Both the position numbers and the translations under genes were made by a program. The notes below the pieces were generated by a model. It was given only the letters and a program-made list of their open reading frames with translations, was not told the origin of the DNA and made no database searches. Below are positions 16,445 to 26,517 of a stretch of DNA of 64,000 bases, in pieces; position 1 is the stretch's first letter; every line of letters starts with the position of its first letter. The stretch covers positions 1,238,001-1,302,000 of the forward strand of contig NZ_CP027805.1 in NCBI RefSeq assembly GCF_003072625.1. The letters run 5' to 3'. The stretch comes from Limosilactobacillus reuteri. GTDB lineage: Bacteria; Bacillota; Bacilli; Lactobacillales; Lactobacillaceae.

Positions 16445-18523
16445 TTAATCACCAAAACCCTTTGAACTCTGAACAGTCTTCCAATATGCTTCAAAGATTT
16501 GTTTTGCCATTGTCAGGTTAGCACCACCATCGGAATTCGAAGCACCTGGAATAGCCAAGGCAACTACAACTTGTGGATTATCAGATGGCGCAAATCCTGC
16601 AAAACTTAATGTCGTTGTTGAATGCGACTTGTAGTAAGTTTCGGCAGTCCCCGTCTTTCCTGATACTGATGGCTTAACTGAAGCTAAGGCCTTCCCAGTC
16701 ACGTATTTGTTAGAACCATGGACTACTTGATAAAGTCCTTGCTTAACAACATCAAAGTCAGCTTTAGAAGCAGGAATGGTCAATTGAACTTGTGGTTTAG
16801 TTGTATATTCGACAGCCCCAAGTTGACCATTAGATTTTGTACCACGGATTTCTTTAACAATGTATGGGCGCATCCGGTTACCACCGTTAGCAATCGTCGA
16901 CATATATTGAGCAAGTTGAATCAAAGTGTAACCATCATAGTTACCATATGACAAGTCAAGGGCTGAACCGACATGCTTTTGGTCAGCAGGTCCGGTATAA
17001 CCGCTTGTTTCACCAGGTAAGTCGATTCCAGTTTTAACCCCTAGTCCAAACATGTTAAAGTAACCCCGCGCTTTAGCAAAAATACTTGGTTTCATCGTAA
17101 TTTGCGCATTAGGTGTATATTTCATTCCTGCTTCTTTCATGAGTAGTTGCATCATGTAGGAGTTGGAAGAAACTTCAAGGGCCGTTGATGCATTAATTGC
17201 CATATTTGCTGAGCCGCCATGGTTAAACCATGATCCCTTAGATGAAGTTCCAGCAAGCTTAATTGGCATATCGGTTAAGGTATTATTTGTTGGCGTAATT
17301 ACACCATCCATTAATGCTCCCATGACCATCGCCGGCTTTACAACGGAACCCATCGTAATTGGGTGGTTGATAGCACCAATTTCATCAGGGGTTTCTTTAC
17401 CTGTTTCTGGGTCACGATCAATACCAGCCATCGCATAAATTGCACCGGTATTTGGATTCATTACTACTGCATATACCCCAGTGGAGTACTGGTTTCCGGT
17501 AGCCGAGTAATTGTTTTTCAAAATCGATTGAACTTGCTTTTGGAACTTTGAATTAATCGTCAATACAAGGTTATCACCCTTCTTACCAGGGTACTTAGTC
17601 TTTTCTTTAGTTACGTCATTTCCATCAGTAGTAACCTCAGTTTGTGACTTCGACCCGGCTAAGGTTGATTGGAACTGCTTTTCAAGATAACTTTGTCCAA
17701 CGCTATCATTTCGAGAATATCCTTGAGCAAGCAGTGAGTTAACTTCATCACTTGGTAAACCAGTAGTTGAGACAGTTCCTGTTAACGATTGAACATCTGT
17801 GCCTTGTGGGTAATTACGAGTCCAAGACGTACCGATCTTTACCCCTGGCATTTCATTCAGGTGTTCTCCAACTGCTGCAAGCTCTCTAGCACTAACACCT
17901 GTTTCTTTAATATAAGTTGTCGAAAGGGAATATGCTCCACTCATTGCCGCATAAATTCGGGCATTATTCTTTTGCTGATCACTAAGCTCCCATGAATCAG
18001 GATGCTTGCTCAAATATTCGAGAGCCTTATCATATTTAGTATCTTCAGAATCTGCATCTGAAGTCTTGACATGTTTCAAAACACTCTTAAGCCGCTCTTT
18101 ATCAGCAAGGTAATAATCCTCTTCATTTCGATCAGTTAAACGCGAATTCTTGTTAGAAACAGAAACATATTTTCCTAAACGATTAGCAATCTGGTAGAGC
18201 TGATCAGTCGTTACATTGGCCCCTTTAGTATAGGTAATGGCTTGATGAGTCTGATTACCAACAAGAACGTTTCCTTGTGAATCATAAATCATCCCCCGTT
18301 GTACGTTATTCGTCTGCGTTGTTGTATCTGATCGCTTTACTTCCGCTTTAAATGATGTTCCTTGCAGAACTTGAAGATAAAACAGTCGAATAGTTAACGC
18401 TAATAACAAGATACCAACAATCCATAGTAGCATGTTCAGCCGGAATGGAATAATTGACTGCGCATTTTGACGCTTTTTGGTACGTGAACCAAATAAGTTC
18501 ATTATTCGATCAAAGAATTTCAC
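16445..18523 (-). CDS. class B penicillin-binding protein (PBP2B-like transpeptidase)
   Basis: About 692 residues. A short cytoplasmic N-terminus and one membrane helix (NMLLWIVGILLLALTIRLFYL) are followed by a dimerisation domain with RGMIYDSQGNVL and a transpeptidase domain. Active-site motifs are SVVK (MGSVVKPAMVMG), SSN (EVSSNSYMMQ) and KTG (VSGKTGTAETYYKS). It cross-links peptidoglycan during growth or division. A GTG at 18523 is preferred as start because AAGGAG lies upstream, while the ATG at 18544 overlaps that site and has none of its own. The ORF shares an upstream region with divergent yfhO. Confidence 0.92.
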   Translation of the reverse strand: MKFFDRIMNLFGSRTKKRQNAQSIIPFRLNMLLWIVGILLLALTIRLFYLQVLQGTSFKAEVKRSDTTTQTNNVQRGMIYDSQGNVLVGNQTHQAITYTKGANVTTDQLYQIANRLGKYVSVSNKNSRLTDRNEEDYYLADKERLKSVLKHVKTSDADSEDTKYDKALEYLSKHPDSWELSDQQKNNARIYAAMSGAYSLSTTYIKETGVSARELAAVGEHLNEMPGVKIGTSWTRNYPQGTDVQSLTGTVSTTGLPSDEVNSLLAQGYSRNDSVGQSYLEKQFQSTLAGSKSQTEVTTDGNDVTKEKTKYPGKKGDNLVLTINSKFQKQVQSILKNNYSATGNQYSTGVYAVVMNPNTGAIYAMAGIDRDPETGKETPDEIGAINHPITMGSVVKPAMVMGALMDGVITPTNNTLTDMPIKLAGTSSKGSWFNHGGSANMAINASTALEVSSNSYMMQLLMKEAGMKYTPNAQITMKPSIFAKARGYFNMFGLGVKTGIDLPGETSGYTGPADQKHVGSALDLSYGNYDGYTLIQLAQYMSTIANGGNRMRPYIVKEIRGTKSNGQLGAVEYTTKPQVQLTIPASKADFDVVKQGLYQVVHGSNKYVTGKALASVKPSVSGKTGTAETYYKSHSTTTLSFAGFAPSDNPQVVVALAIPGASNSDGGANLTMAKQIFEAYWKTVQSSKGFGD

Positions 18524-18753
18524 AGTTCTATAATTCTCCTTCATCGTAGTGAATCTATTTTAACAAAAATTATCTGCTTTAACAGATAGTTACCACTACT
18601 AACGTGAAAATAATACTCTTTATTTTATAAGAAATGAAGAATTTATTCCAATGATTTAATGAAATTTAATGAACAATAGTAATGAATATCATTTTCAAAA
18701 AGGATATGATAATGTGGATGTGTCTACTTAATTGAGAGAAGGAGAATTTTGCT

Positions 18754-21369
18754 GTGTTTTTATATCAACATCATCGTTTATATCGACGCAAAATTTTGAT
18801 TACAAGTTTCCTGTTACCAGTTATTTTGATGGCTTGCTATTTTGCGTACCGTCAAATGACCCCCTTTGGTAAAAGCAGCTTATTAACCGTTGATCTCGGT
18901 CAACAATATGTCGATTTTTTCAGTTACCTTAGAAATACTATTCTCCACCATCCCAGCAGTTTCTTTTATTCGTTTAGCAAAGGGCTGGGTGGCGAAATGT
19001 TTGGGACTAATGCATATTATTTGCTAAGTCCATTAAACTTAATTTTATTATTTTTCCCCGCCCAGCACCTTGCAAGTGGGATAACCATCGTTACGCTTGT
19101 CCGCTATGGCCTAGCAGGATTGAGTTTTGCCTGGTTAATGCAAAAAACTGAGCTACAACAGGGGTGGCGGATTTTAGCCTTCAGTACCGTTTACTCAATG
19201 AATGGTTGGATGATTGCCAACCAATTAAATATGATTTGGCAAGACGCCTTAATCCTTTTGCCATTAATTATTTGGGGACTTCTCAAACTTATCTATCAAA
19301 ATCGTGTTGGAACTTACATCTCTTGGCTAGCCGTAATGTTGATTGATAATTATTACATGGGCTGGATGATTGCCATCTTTACTTTCCTATTCTTCCTCTG
19401 GCAAACACCAGCGTTGGCGTCATGGCGACAACGGGGAGTAATTTTTCTCCGCTATCTCGGCAGTTTGCTGCTTGCGGCGGGCATTTCAGCAGTCATTTTA
19501 TTGCCAACTTTCTATGCCTTAATGCAAAGTAAGGGAACGTATACTGAAACCAAGATCCACAGCCGTTTTGAGTACTTTGCGCCTAAAATGCTTGGAAAGC
19601 TTGTTCCTGGATCATTTAATTTTAATCAAATGCCAAGTGGTCAGCCTAATATTTATATTGGAATGTTATTAATGCTCGGCGCTTGTATCTACTTTTTCAA
19701 TAATCGCTTTGACCTTCGTCGTCGTTTGATTGGGGCAGCCATTTCAATCTTCTTTATTTTCTCATTCTGTTACGAGCCATTAGATCTTTTATGGCATGCC
19801 GGACAGTTTCCAGTTTGGTACCCTTATCGTTTTTCGTACCTCTTTTCCTTCTGGTGCATCTATCTTGCTGCTAAAGTACTTCAACCTGATTTCAAAATAA
19901 AAAAGCGCAGTGCAATTATCCTGACGTTACTTATTATCGCAGTTTATTGGTATGTTGGTACGCTTAACTTATCGTATATTAATAGCAATCAGCGAAATGT
20001 TGGCTTATGCTTTGCGCTGATCGCCGTTAGTTGCCTTTGTATTCCCCGAACAAATTCACCGCGCTTATACGACGCGCTTCTTGTTCTCCTTGCCGTCTGT
20101 GATATTTCTATGAGTGGGTACGCGGCGCTTAATAAGATCTCTTACGTTTCACAACCTGAATTTGGTAACTACACTATTGCTCTTGATAAAAGTGTTGAAA
20201 AACTAAAGAAACATGACCCGGGTTTCTACCGCGTTGCCAAAACTTTCATGCGAACAAAGGATGATCCCTTCCAAGCAGACTTTAATTCTGGTGACCATTT
20301 TGGTTCGACCCTAGAGCCGCCAATTCCAGCCTTCATGGGTGCAATTGGGCAGCCAGATGGGGATGGTTTTGTTACTTATACTAATGGAACCCAAGTGAGT
20401 GATGCGCTTCTTGGTTACAAATATACTATGAATGCTCGAAATACCTCAGCCGGACAAGCATTACCCCTATCCGGCTTTCGTCCCGATTGGTATAGTTATC
20501 CATTAGTAGGAGCAACTTCTGCAGTTAGTCTTCGGGAAAATTCACATGCCCTTCCAATTGCCTTTGGAGCTAATGCCGCCATCCTCCACCTTCAACGCAC
20601 TACAATGGATCCATTAAATTATCAGTCACAGATTTTCCAAACACTTGCCGGACGCCCAACATTTCATTCATTATTTGCCGTTCAAAACTTTAATTCCGTC
20701 AAATTCAATAATGTTCAAAGTGCTAAGCAAATTACTGGCGCAATTTTTAGGAAGCAGAACTTGCTTAAACCCGCCTCCGTTCAGTTAGAATTTATTCCGC
20801 CAACTAATGACTCTTACTACTTAACACTCGGACCAAACGTTGAGGACAATGCTACAATTACGATGAATAATAAGAAGTTCACCCAATATGATACTTTCCG
20901 TAATACAGTGGTGATCAACGTTGCCCATGACCAAAAAGGACAAAAAATCATCGTTAATTTGCAACTAAAGAAAGCAACGCTGTGGATGCAAAATGTTAGT
21001 ATCTATCAATTAAAGCAACGACCATTCATGGCAAGTTTAAAGACTCTTCAAGCCTCACCATTAAAGATTAGTTCATACCGTAGTAATCGGATAGTTGGAA
21101 CAGTCAATCTCCAGCGTAATCAACGAGTATTGATGACCACTATTCCTGCTGCTAAAGGCTGGCATGTTAAGGTAGATGGTAAGTCTACTACTCCCCAGAG
21201 CGTGCTTAATACGTTTATGGCTATCCCAATGAGTCCCGGAAATCATCGGGTTGAATTTTATTACCGACCACCATTCCTCATTCTTGGACTTATAATTACA
21301 GTTCTAAGTCTCGGCTTAACTGGGTGGTGGGTTAAGAAAGAACATCAAATAAAGACAATTTTTGATTAG
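18754..21369 (+). CDS. YfhO family membrane protein (GT-C-like glycosyltransferase)
   Basis: 871 residues starting with GTG behind GAAGGAG. About a dozen membrane helices fill residues 15-465, followed by a large extracellular beta-rich domain (about 470-840) and a last helix (FLILGLIITVLSLGLTGWWV). The early loop TVDLGQQYVDFFSYLR carries the conserved acidic residue region expected in GT-C enzymes. Relatives such as YfhO and GtcA-linked enzymes decorate lipoteichoic or wall teichoic acids from lipid-linked sugars. Single gene with its own terminator. Confidence 0.88.
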   Translation: MFLYQHHRLYRRKILITSFLLPVILMACYFAYRQMTPFGKSSLLTVDLGQQYVDFFSYLRNTILHHPSSFFYSFSKGLGGEMFGTNAYYLLSPLNLILLFFPAQHLASGITIVTLVRYGLAGLSFAWLMQKTELQQGWRILAFSTVYSMNGWMIANQLNMIWQDALILLPLIIWGLLKLIYQNRVGTYISWLAVMLIDNYYMGWMIAIFTFLFFLWQTPALASWRQRGVIFLRYLGSLLLAAGISAVILLPTFYALMQSKGTYTETKIHSRFEYFAPKMLGKLVPGSFNFNQMPSGQPNIYIGMLLMLGACIYFFNNRFDLRRRLIGAAISIFFIFSFCYEPLDLLWHAGQFPVWYPYRFSYLFSFWCIYLAAKVLQPDFKIKKRSAIILTLLIIAVYWYVGTLNLSYINSNQRNVGLCFALIAVSCLCIPRTNSPRLYDALLVLLAVCDISMSGYAALNKISYVSQPEFGNYTIALDKSVEKLKKHDPGFYRVAKTFMRTKDDPFQADFNSGDHFGSTLEPPIPAFMGAIGQPDGDGFVTYTNGTQVSDALLGYKYTMNARNTSAGQALPLSGFRPDWYSYPLVGATSAVSLRENSHALPIAFGANAAILHLQRTTMDPLNYQSQIFQTLAGRPTFHSLFAVQNFNSVKFNNVQSAKQITGAIFRKQNLLKPASVQLEFIPPTNDSYYLTLGPNVEDNATITMNNKKFTQYDTFRNTVVINVAHDQKGQKIIVNLQLKKATLWMQNVSIYQLKQRPFMASLKTLQASPLKISSYRSNRIVGTVNLQRNQRVLMTTIPAAKGWHVKVDGKSTTPQSVLNTFMAIPMSPGNHRVEFYYRPPFLILGLIITVLSLGLTGWWVKKEHQIKTIFD

Positions 21370-21391
21370 AAATAAAGGTTTGACTAGCAAT

Positions 21392-21440
21392 AAAGCTCTT
21401 TAGCATACTATCATTGGATAGTACATGCTAAAGAGCTTTT
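21392..21440. terminator. strong bidirectional terminator
   Basis: AAAGCTCTTTAGCAT (21392-21406) pairs exactly with ATGCTAAAGAGCTTT (21424-21438) and an inner ACTATC/GATAGT extends the stem. It separates converging yfhO and the HesB-like gene. Confidence 0.92.
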
Positions 21441-21454
21441 TCACTATATAAAAA

Positions 21455-21844
21455 TTAATGCTGCGATGCTCCAGTAGAGGCATCAGCCTTATTATCGGAA
21501 TGATCATCAGCGTCATTAACAAATCCAGCTACGTCAGGTATATCTCCATCTTCATGTTGAAAATGAAATACTGGTCCGTCTGCTTGCGAATCATAGTCAA
21601 CAGTAGTGATAAGGTCCTTAAAAAACCATTCATCTAGTGAATCAATGTGGTAATTAATACCATCCTTTTTTACCTCTAAAATCGGCTCAACTGGTTTATC
21701 TTCACGAGTAAATCCTTGTGAAAAGCCATGATGGACTTCAGTTTGGCCATAAGTTTTACCGTAAAACTTTATTCCATTCCCTGGTTTTAGTCCCATTTCG
21801 TCACGAAACCATTGACTGGCAGCATCAGAAATAATCAATTTCAT
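21455..21844 (-). CDS. HesB/YneR-like iron-sulfur biogenesis-fold protein
   Basis: 129 residues. The N-terminal 95 residues fit the HesB-like fold of the YneR type (MKLIISDAASQWFRDEMGLK, then GIKFYGKTYGQTEVHHGFSQ). It lacks the three cysteines of true IscA/SufA scaffolds, so cluster binding is doubtful. The last 30 residues are a low-complexity Asp/Ala/His tail (DDHSDNKADASTGASQH). Single gene, terminator downstream. Confidence 0.8.
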   Translation of the reverse strand: MKLIISDAASQWFRDEMGLKPGNGIKFYGKTYGQTEVHHGFSQGFTREDKPVEPILEVKKDGINYHIDSLDEWFFKDLITTVDYDSQADGPVFHFQHEDGDIPDVAGFVNDADDHSDNKADASTGASQH

Positions 21845-21921
21845 TTTTCTTCCCTCCTACGTTTGTTGATATCGCTTTCATACACTTTACTATAGCATAG
21901 GAGAAAGATAATACCAATAAG

Positions 21922-21966
21922 AAAAGCGAGATTGAGGAATTCACCACATTCCTCGACCTCGCTTTT
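21922..21966. terminator. intrinsic terminator of greA
   Basis: AAAAGCGAG.T.GAGGAAT pairs with ATTCCTC..CCTCGCTTTT around a short loop. It lies 11 bases past the greA stop codon, with T-rich sequence on its far side. Confidence 0.85.
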
Positions 21967-21976
21967 CTTATTTTAA

Positions 21977-22453
21977 TTAATCAACCTTGACAATCTTTAG
22001 CTTGATTGTCCCATTAGGAACTTCAACTTCAACTACTTCGCCAACTTTGTGACCAAGTAATCCTTTTGCCATTGGAGATTCATTAGAAATCTTACCGTTA
22101 AATGGATCAGATTCTGATTCACCGACAATTTGGTATTCTTCTGGTTCTTCATCTGGCAATTCTTGAATAGTAATTGTCCGCCCCATAGATACTTCATCCT
22201 TATCAACATCTTCATTATCGATAATTTCAGCATATTGAAGCATATTTTCAATTTGGGCAATTCGACTTTCAACCATTGCTTGTTCATCTTTTGCTGATTC
22301 ATATTCTGAATTTTCAGATAAATCACCATAACTACGAGCAATCTTTATCCGCTTAATAACTTCTGGTCGACGCTTCAAGCGATATTCTTCAAGTTGATCT
22401 TCAAGCTTTTTCTTCCCTTCAAGGGTCATTGGAAAAGTTTTTTCTTCAGCCAT
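21977..22453 (-). CDS. greA: transcription elongation factor GreA
   Basis: 158 residues from the ATG at 22453 ([10 protein letters not shown]), with GAGGAG 8 bases upstream; a GTG three codons earlier overlaps that RBS. The N-terminal coiled-coil (residues 10-75) ends in the acidic tip [12 protein letters not shown], which reaches into RNA polymerase to stimulate transcript cleavage, and the C-terminal FKBP-like domain has MGRTITIQ and [15 protein letters not shown]. It rescues backtracked polymerase. Probably co-transcribed with udk upstream (65 bases apart). Confidence 0.97.
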   Translation of the reverse strand: MAEEKTFPMTLEGKKKLEDQLEEYRLKRRPEVIKRIKIARSYGDLSENSEYESAKDEQAMVESRIAQIENMLQYAEIIDNEDVDKDEVSMGRTITIQELPDEEPEEYQIVGESESDPFNGKISNESPMAKGLLGHKVGEVVEVEVPNGTIKLKIVKVD

Positions 22454-22516
22454 TATAAACACTCCTCATAATTTATCCAGTGCAACATTACCATTTCTAC
22501 TTCAGCTTGTAAATAC

Positions 22517-23173
22517 CTATCGCAATTCGGTGTGTCCACGTTTTACTAAAATATCGCGGATTTTTGTCGATAATATGTCGATTGCAACTTGGTTTTCGCC
22601 ACCTTCTGGCACAATAATGTCAGCATAGCGTTTAGTTGGTTCAACAAATTGATGGTACATTGGTTTTACCGTAGCCAGGTACTGAGTAATAATTGAATCA
22701 AGGGACCGTCCACGCTCTACCATATCACGTTGAATTCGACGAATAATCCGAATATCATCATCTGTATCAACATAAACTTTAATATCCATTAAATCCCGTA
22801 AACGTTCATCATCAAGAATTAAGATTCCTTCTAAAATAATGACATCAGTCGGTTCTACATGAACGGTTTTGTCGGAACGCGTATATTGTGTATAGTCGTA
22901 CACCGGCATCTCAATAGCCTTATTACTCCGCAAATCCGTTAGCTGTTTAATCAAAAAATCTGTATCAAATGCAAGCGGATGATCATAATTTACTGCTTTA
23001 CGTTCATCCATTATCATATCTGACTGATCATTATAGTAAGTATCTTGGTTAATAATCTGGATTGCTTGCCCATGCAATTGGTCATAGATTTTATTACTTA
23101 CCGTTGTCTTTCCACTACCGGAACCACCTGTAACACCAATAACTACTGGACGCTTATTCTGTTGAATACTCAT
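22517..23173 (-). CDS. udk: uridine kinase
   Basis: 218 residues from the ATG at 23173 ([11 protein letters not shown]), preceded by GAGGGAG; a frame extension of 22 codons upstream has no RBS. P-loop [14 protein letters not shown], then [12 protein letters not shown] and DHPLAFD for nucleoside binding and [13 protein letters not shown] as lid. It phosphorylates uridine and cytidine in pyrimidine salvage. The udk-greA pairing is standard in lactobacilli. Confidence 0.96.
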   Translation of the reverse strand: MSIQQNKRPVVIGVTGGSGSGKTTVSNKIYDQLHGQAIQIINQDTYYNDQSDMIMDERKAVNYDHPLAFDTDFLIKQLTDLRSNKAIEMPVYDYTQYTRSDKTVHVEPTDVIILEGILILDDERLRDLMDIKVYVDTDDDIRIIRRIQRDMVERGRSLDSIITQYLATVKPMYHQFVEPTKRYADIIVPEGGENQVAIDILSTKIRDILVKRGHTELR

Positions 23174-23285
23174 CAATTTGTCTCCCTCATTAAACTTTCT
23201 AATCTGAAATAGTATATAGCACTCTTTTGTGGTGCGCAAGGTAATTACTAATTTAAATTATTAAAGGCGAGGTAAAAAGTGAATA

Positions 23286-23909
23286 TTAATGCATAACAAC
23301 ATAGTAATTTCCAGGGAAGTATTGTTGATCAGTAATTTTAACTGTTTCATTTTCATTTGGAGCTTGGATAATCCGACCATCCCCTAGTGAAATAGCGACG
23401 TGGTACGGGTCATCATCAGAACCATAAAAAAACGAGGGCCCCGTATGGCGCGTTTAAGACATTATCGTGAATATGTGGTCCTAAAGCTTGTTGTTCATAC
23501 GTCGTTCGTTGAGGAATACCGTAGCAATATTGAACCAAACCAGAACAATCAAATCCACCTGGCTTATTACCGCCCCAAACATACGGAGTTCCTAAATAAG
23601 ACATTGCCTTGTTAACAGAATCTTGTAGACTCTGACTGTTCTTATTAGCTTGATCCTTTTTCACAGTGTTATTAGCAGGTGTTTCATTTTTATCCTTGGT
23701 TGGAATTATCAGCTTTTGTCCGGCAAAAATCAATTCTTTATTTTGCAGATGATTAGCGGTTGCAATATCATCCGCACTAACATTATACTTTTGAGCAATC
23801 CCGTTTAAACTATCGCCAGCATTGACGGTAACAGTTGTATCAGCCTTAGCAGTTACCGTGCCCATTGCCATTGCGACGATGCAAGAATTTACTTTGTTGT
23901 TGATTTCAT
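23286..23909 (-). pseudogene. LysM plus NlpC/P60 cell-wall endopeptidase, broken
   Basis: A LysM domain (VNAGDSLNGIAQKYNVSADDI to GQKLIIPT), a linker and an NlpC/P60 domain (YLGTPYVWGG, catalytic Cys in FDCSGLVQY) are readable, but the frame breaks at a run of seven T (near 23428) after GALVF. With six T, reading would continue YGSDDDPYHVAISLGDGRIIQ to a stop at 23286, restoring the catalytic His. The N-terminus is also damaged: an ATG at 23909 with RBS AGAGGG reads MKSTTK then TAA, and the signal peptide resumes in another frame (CIVAMAMGTVTAKA). At least two lesions, so probably non-functional. Confidence 0.82.
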
Positions 23910-24059
23910 TATTTCGTTTATCCCTCTTTATATTAAATATCATTATTTTATTATCAAGCTATTAATAAAATAGCAGAAAATTTTTAGCCCTTCAACCACT
24001 AATTATTACTTTAGTGATTGGCCCTATAATATAAATACGTAAAAAATAATTATTTGCAC

Positions 24060-24088
24060 TAAAAAAGGCCGAAAAAATCCAGCCTTTT
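24060..24088 (-). terminator. intrinsic terminator of pheST
   Basis: On the - strand AAAAGGC pairs with GCCTTTT around a short loop, followed by a T run, six bases after the pheT stop codon. Confidence 0.75.
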
Positions 24089-24093
24089 AATTT

Positions 24094-26511
24094 TTAACGA
24101 ATTTCTGCATCAACCTTATCTTGCAAGTAAGCAGTAACTTTATCAAAGGCCGCGTTTACTTGGCCTTCAGTCAATGTTCCTTTATCATCTTGATAAGTTA
24201 AGGTGTAAGCTAATGACTTCTTACCGGCGGGAAGGTGCGAACCAGCATAAACATCAAATAAGTGAATATCTTTAAGGTAAGCACCACCCTTTTGCTTAAT
24301 AGCCTCGACAATCGTTGCATTTTCAACCTCATCATCAACCAAGAGGGCAATATCGCGAGTGATTGAAGGATACTTACTAATAGGTGTATATTCATTTTCA
24401 ATCTTTGGTGCAGTCAGTAATAATTCGAGATTTAATTCAAATACGTATGTTTCGGGAATCTTATATTCCTTAGCAGTTTGTGGGTAAACTTGACCAATAA
24501 AGCCAACTAATTGGTCATCAACCATAATATCAGCGGTTCGTCCTGGATGCATTTCTGGTCGATCACTAGTTGGAACATAAGCAACCTTACCAGCAATCCC
24601 CATATTCTTAAGGTAACGTTCAACGATCCCCTTTAGTTGGAAGAAATCAACCGGTTGATCTTTCTTATTCCAACTATTAGCTACCATTTGACCAGTAACC
24701 GCAGCTGCAAGGTGTTCTTGTTCTACCGGACGTTCATCCCCCATTGGCAAGAAGACCCGACCTTCTTCATATAGCGCTACGTTATCAACATTTCGCGCCA
24801 CGTTATAAGCAATATCATTAAGCAAGCCGCTAATAATATTCATCCGGGTAGCGACATGATCAGAACTCATTGGGAAATCAAGTTTCATTGGTTCAGTAAG
24901 TGGCTTAATTTGGAACTGCTTAGCCTTCTCAACAGTTGTTAAGGAATAGCTAATTGCTTGGGTTAAGCCCATTCCTTCGAGGTCATGACGACTTGCCCGA
25001 ATAAACCGTTGACGTGGCGTAAGTCCTCCCCGGTTACGTGTCATCGTTGGTAAAGTAGATGGTAAGTTATCATAACAGTAAATCCGCGCAATTTCTTCAT
25101 AAAGATCAGCTGCAAGGCTAATATCCCACCGCCGTGCTGGGGCAATCACTGTTAATTGATCGTCACCATCAACAGTGTAAGCAAATGCCAAGCGATCAAA
25201 AATATCAGTAACTTGTTCCATGGTTAATGAAGTGCCCAGAACATGATTAATCTTCGCAAGGGATAGTTTGATTGGCGTATCAACTGCTGGCGCTTCACTA
25301 CCAGTAACAATTTCTGCTGTAATCGTGCCACCAGCAAGTTCCTTAATCATTTCAGCTGCTTCATTCAATGCCGTTTCAACTGTTGCTGGATTGATTCCAC
25401 GTTCAAACCGCATTGAAGATTCACTATGAAGATCTAAGCGCCGTGCTTGCTTCCGGACCATTACTGGATCAAAAATGGCTGCTTCAAGGGCAACAGTTGT
25501 CGTATCATCACTTACTGCAGTTCCTTCTCCACCCATTGTTCCCGCAAGAGCAACTGGTTGGTCATCGACAGTTACAACAATATCATTTGCTTTTAAGGTT
25601 TGTTCATCCCCATCTAATGTAACAAACTTTTCACCTTCATTAGCATGACGAACCCCAAAGTTGTTACCAGATAATTGATCATAATCATAACTGTGGAGTG
25701 GCTGACCATATTTAAGAAGGATATAGTTAGTCACATCCACAACATTATTTACAGGACGAATACCACTGTTCCATAAGCGAATTTGAAGCCATAGTGGACT
25801 TTCAGCAATTTTAACACCTTTAATTACCCGTAATTTATAAGTTGGGGCAATCTTAGTATCAGTAATTTCTGCCTGAAGAAGGTCTGCTGTTTTTTCAGTA
25901 CCTTCTTCTTTAATTGCAGTTTCCTTAAAATGTGACTTTAATCCGTAAAAGGCTGCGATATCATTAACATTTCCATAAATACTAAGCATATCCCCACGGT
26001 TAGGAGTTACGTCTGTATCAATGATCGTGTCGTCCATTCCTAAGTACTTAAATACGGGATCACCAGTTTTAGCATCATCTGGTAAGAAGTAGATACCATC
26101 TTCGTAGTCTTTAGGGGCAATCTTATCGCTAAAGCCAATTTCTTGAAGGGCACAAAGCATTCCATTTGATTCAACACCGCGGATCTTACCACGCTTAATC
26201 TTTTGGTTGTCAGCAATTCGCGCACCATGAAGGGCAACGATTACCTTTTTGCCTTCTTGAACGTTCGGGGCACCACAAACAATCTGGATCGGTTCTTCTT
26301 CACCAACATCAACTTGACAAACATGAAGATGGTCTGAGTCAGGGTGATTTTCACATTTTACTACTTCCCCAACAACAATCTTCTTTAATCCGTCGCTTAA
26401 TGAATAAACGTCATTAATGTCAACCGAGGTACGAGCAATCTTTTCAGCTAAATCTTGAGGGGCAACATCTAAATCAAGGTATTCTTGAAGCCATTGATAT
26501 GATACTTTCAT
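24094..26511 (-). CDS. pheT: phenylalanyl-tRNA synthetase beta subunit
   Basis: 805 residues. Domain order is EMAP/tRNA-binding (residues 40-150, HPDSDHLHVCQVDVGEE), B3/B4 editing domain (about 210-390), B5 (about 405-475), the inactive synthetase-like core and the C-terminal FDX anticodon-binding domain (about 710-805, YPSITRDIALLVDD). It forms the alpha2beta2 enzyme with PheS. The ATG lies 6 bases after the pheS stop, in the T-box-controlled pheST operon. Confidence 0.97.
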   Translation of the reverse strand: MKVSYQWLQEYLDLDVAPQDLAEKIARTSVDINDVYSLSDGLKKIVVGEVVKCENHPDSDHLHVCQVDVGEEEPIQIVCGAPNVQEGKKVIVALHGARIADNQKIKRGKIRGVESNGMLCALQEIGFSDKIAPKDYEDGIYFLPDDAKTGDPVFKYLGMDDTIIDTDVTPNRGDMLSIYGNVNDIAAFYGLKSHFKETAIKEEGTEKTADLLQAEITDTKIAPTYKLRVIKGVKIAESPLWLQIRLWNSGIRPVNNVVDVTNYILLKYGQPLHSYDYDQLSGNNFGVRHANEGEKFVTLDGDEQTLKANDIVVTVDDQPVALAGTMGGEGTAVSDDTTTVALEAAIFDPVMVRKQARRLDLHSESSMRFERGINPATVETALNEAAEMIKELAGGTITAEIVTGSEAPAVDTPIKLSLAKINHVLGTSLTMEQVTDIFDRLAFAYTVDGDDQLTVIAPARRWDISLAADLYEEIARIYCYDNLPSTLPTMTRNRGGLTPRQRFIRASRHDLEGMGLTQAISYSLTTVEKAKQFQIKPLTEPMKLDFPMSSDHVATRMNIISGLLNDIAYNVARNVDNVALYEEGRVFLPMGDERPVEQEHLAAAVTGQMVANSWNKKDQPVDFFQLKGIVERYLKNMGIAGKVAYVPTSDRPEMHPGRTADIMVDDQLVGFIGQVYPQTAKEYKIPETYVFELNLELLLTAPKIENEYTPISKYPSITRDIALLVDDEVENATIVEAIKQKGGAYLKDIHLFDVYAGSHLPAGKKSLAYTLTYQDDKGTLTEGQVNAAFDKVTAYLQDKVDAEIR

Positions 26512-26517
26512 TTCACA

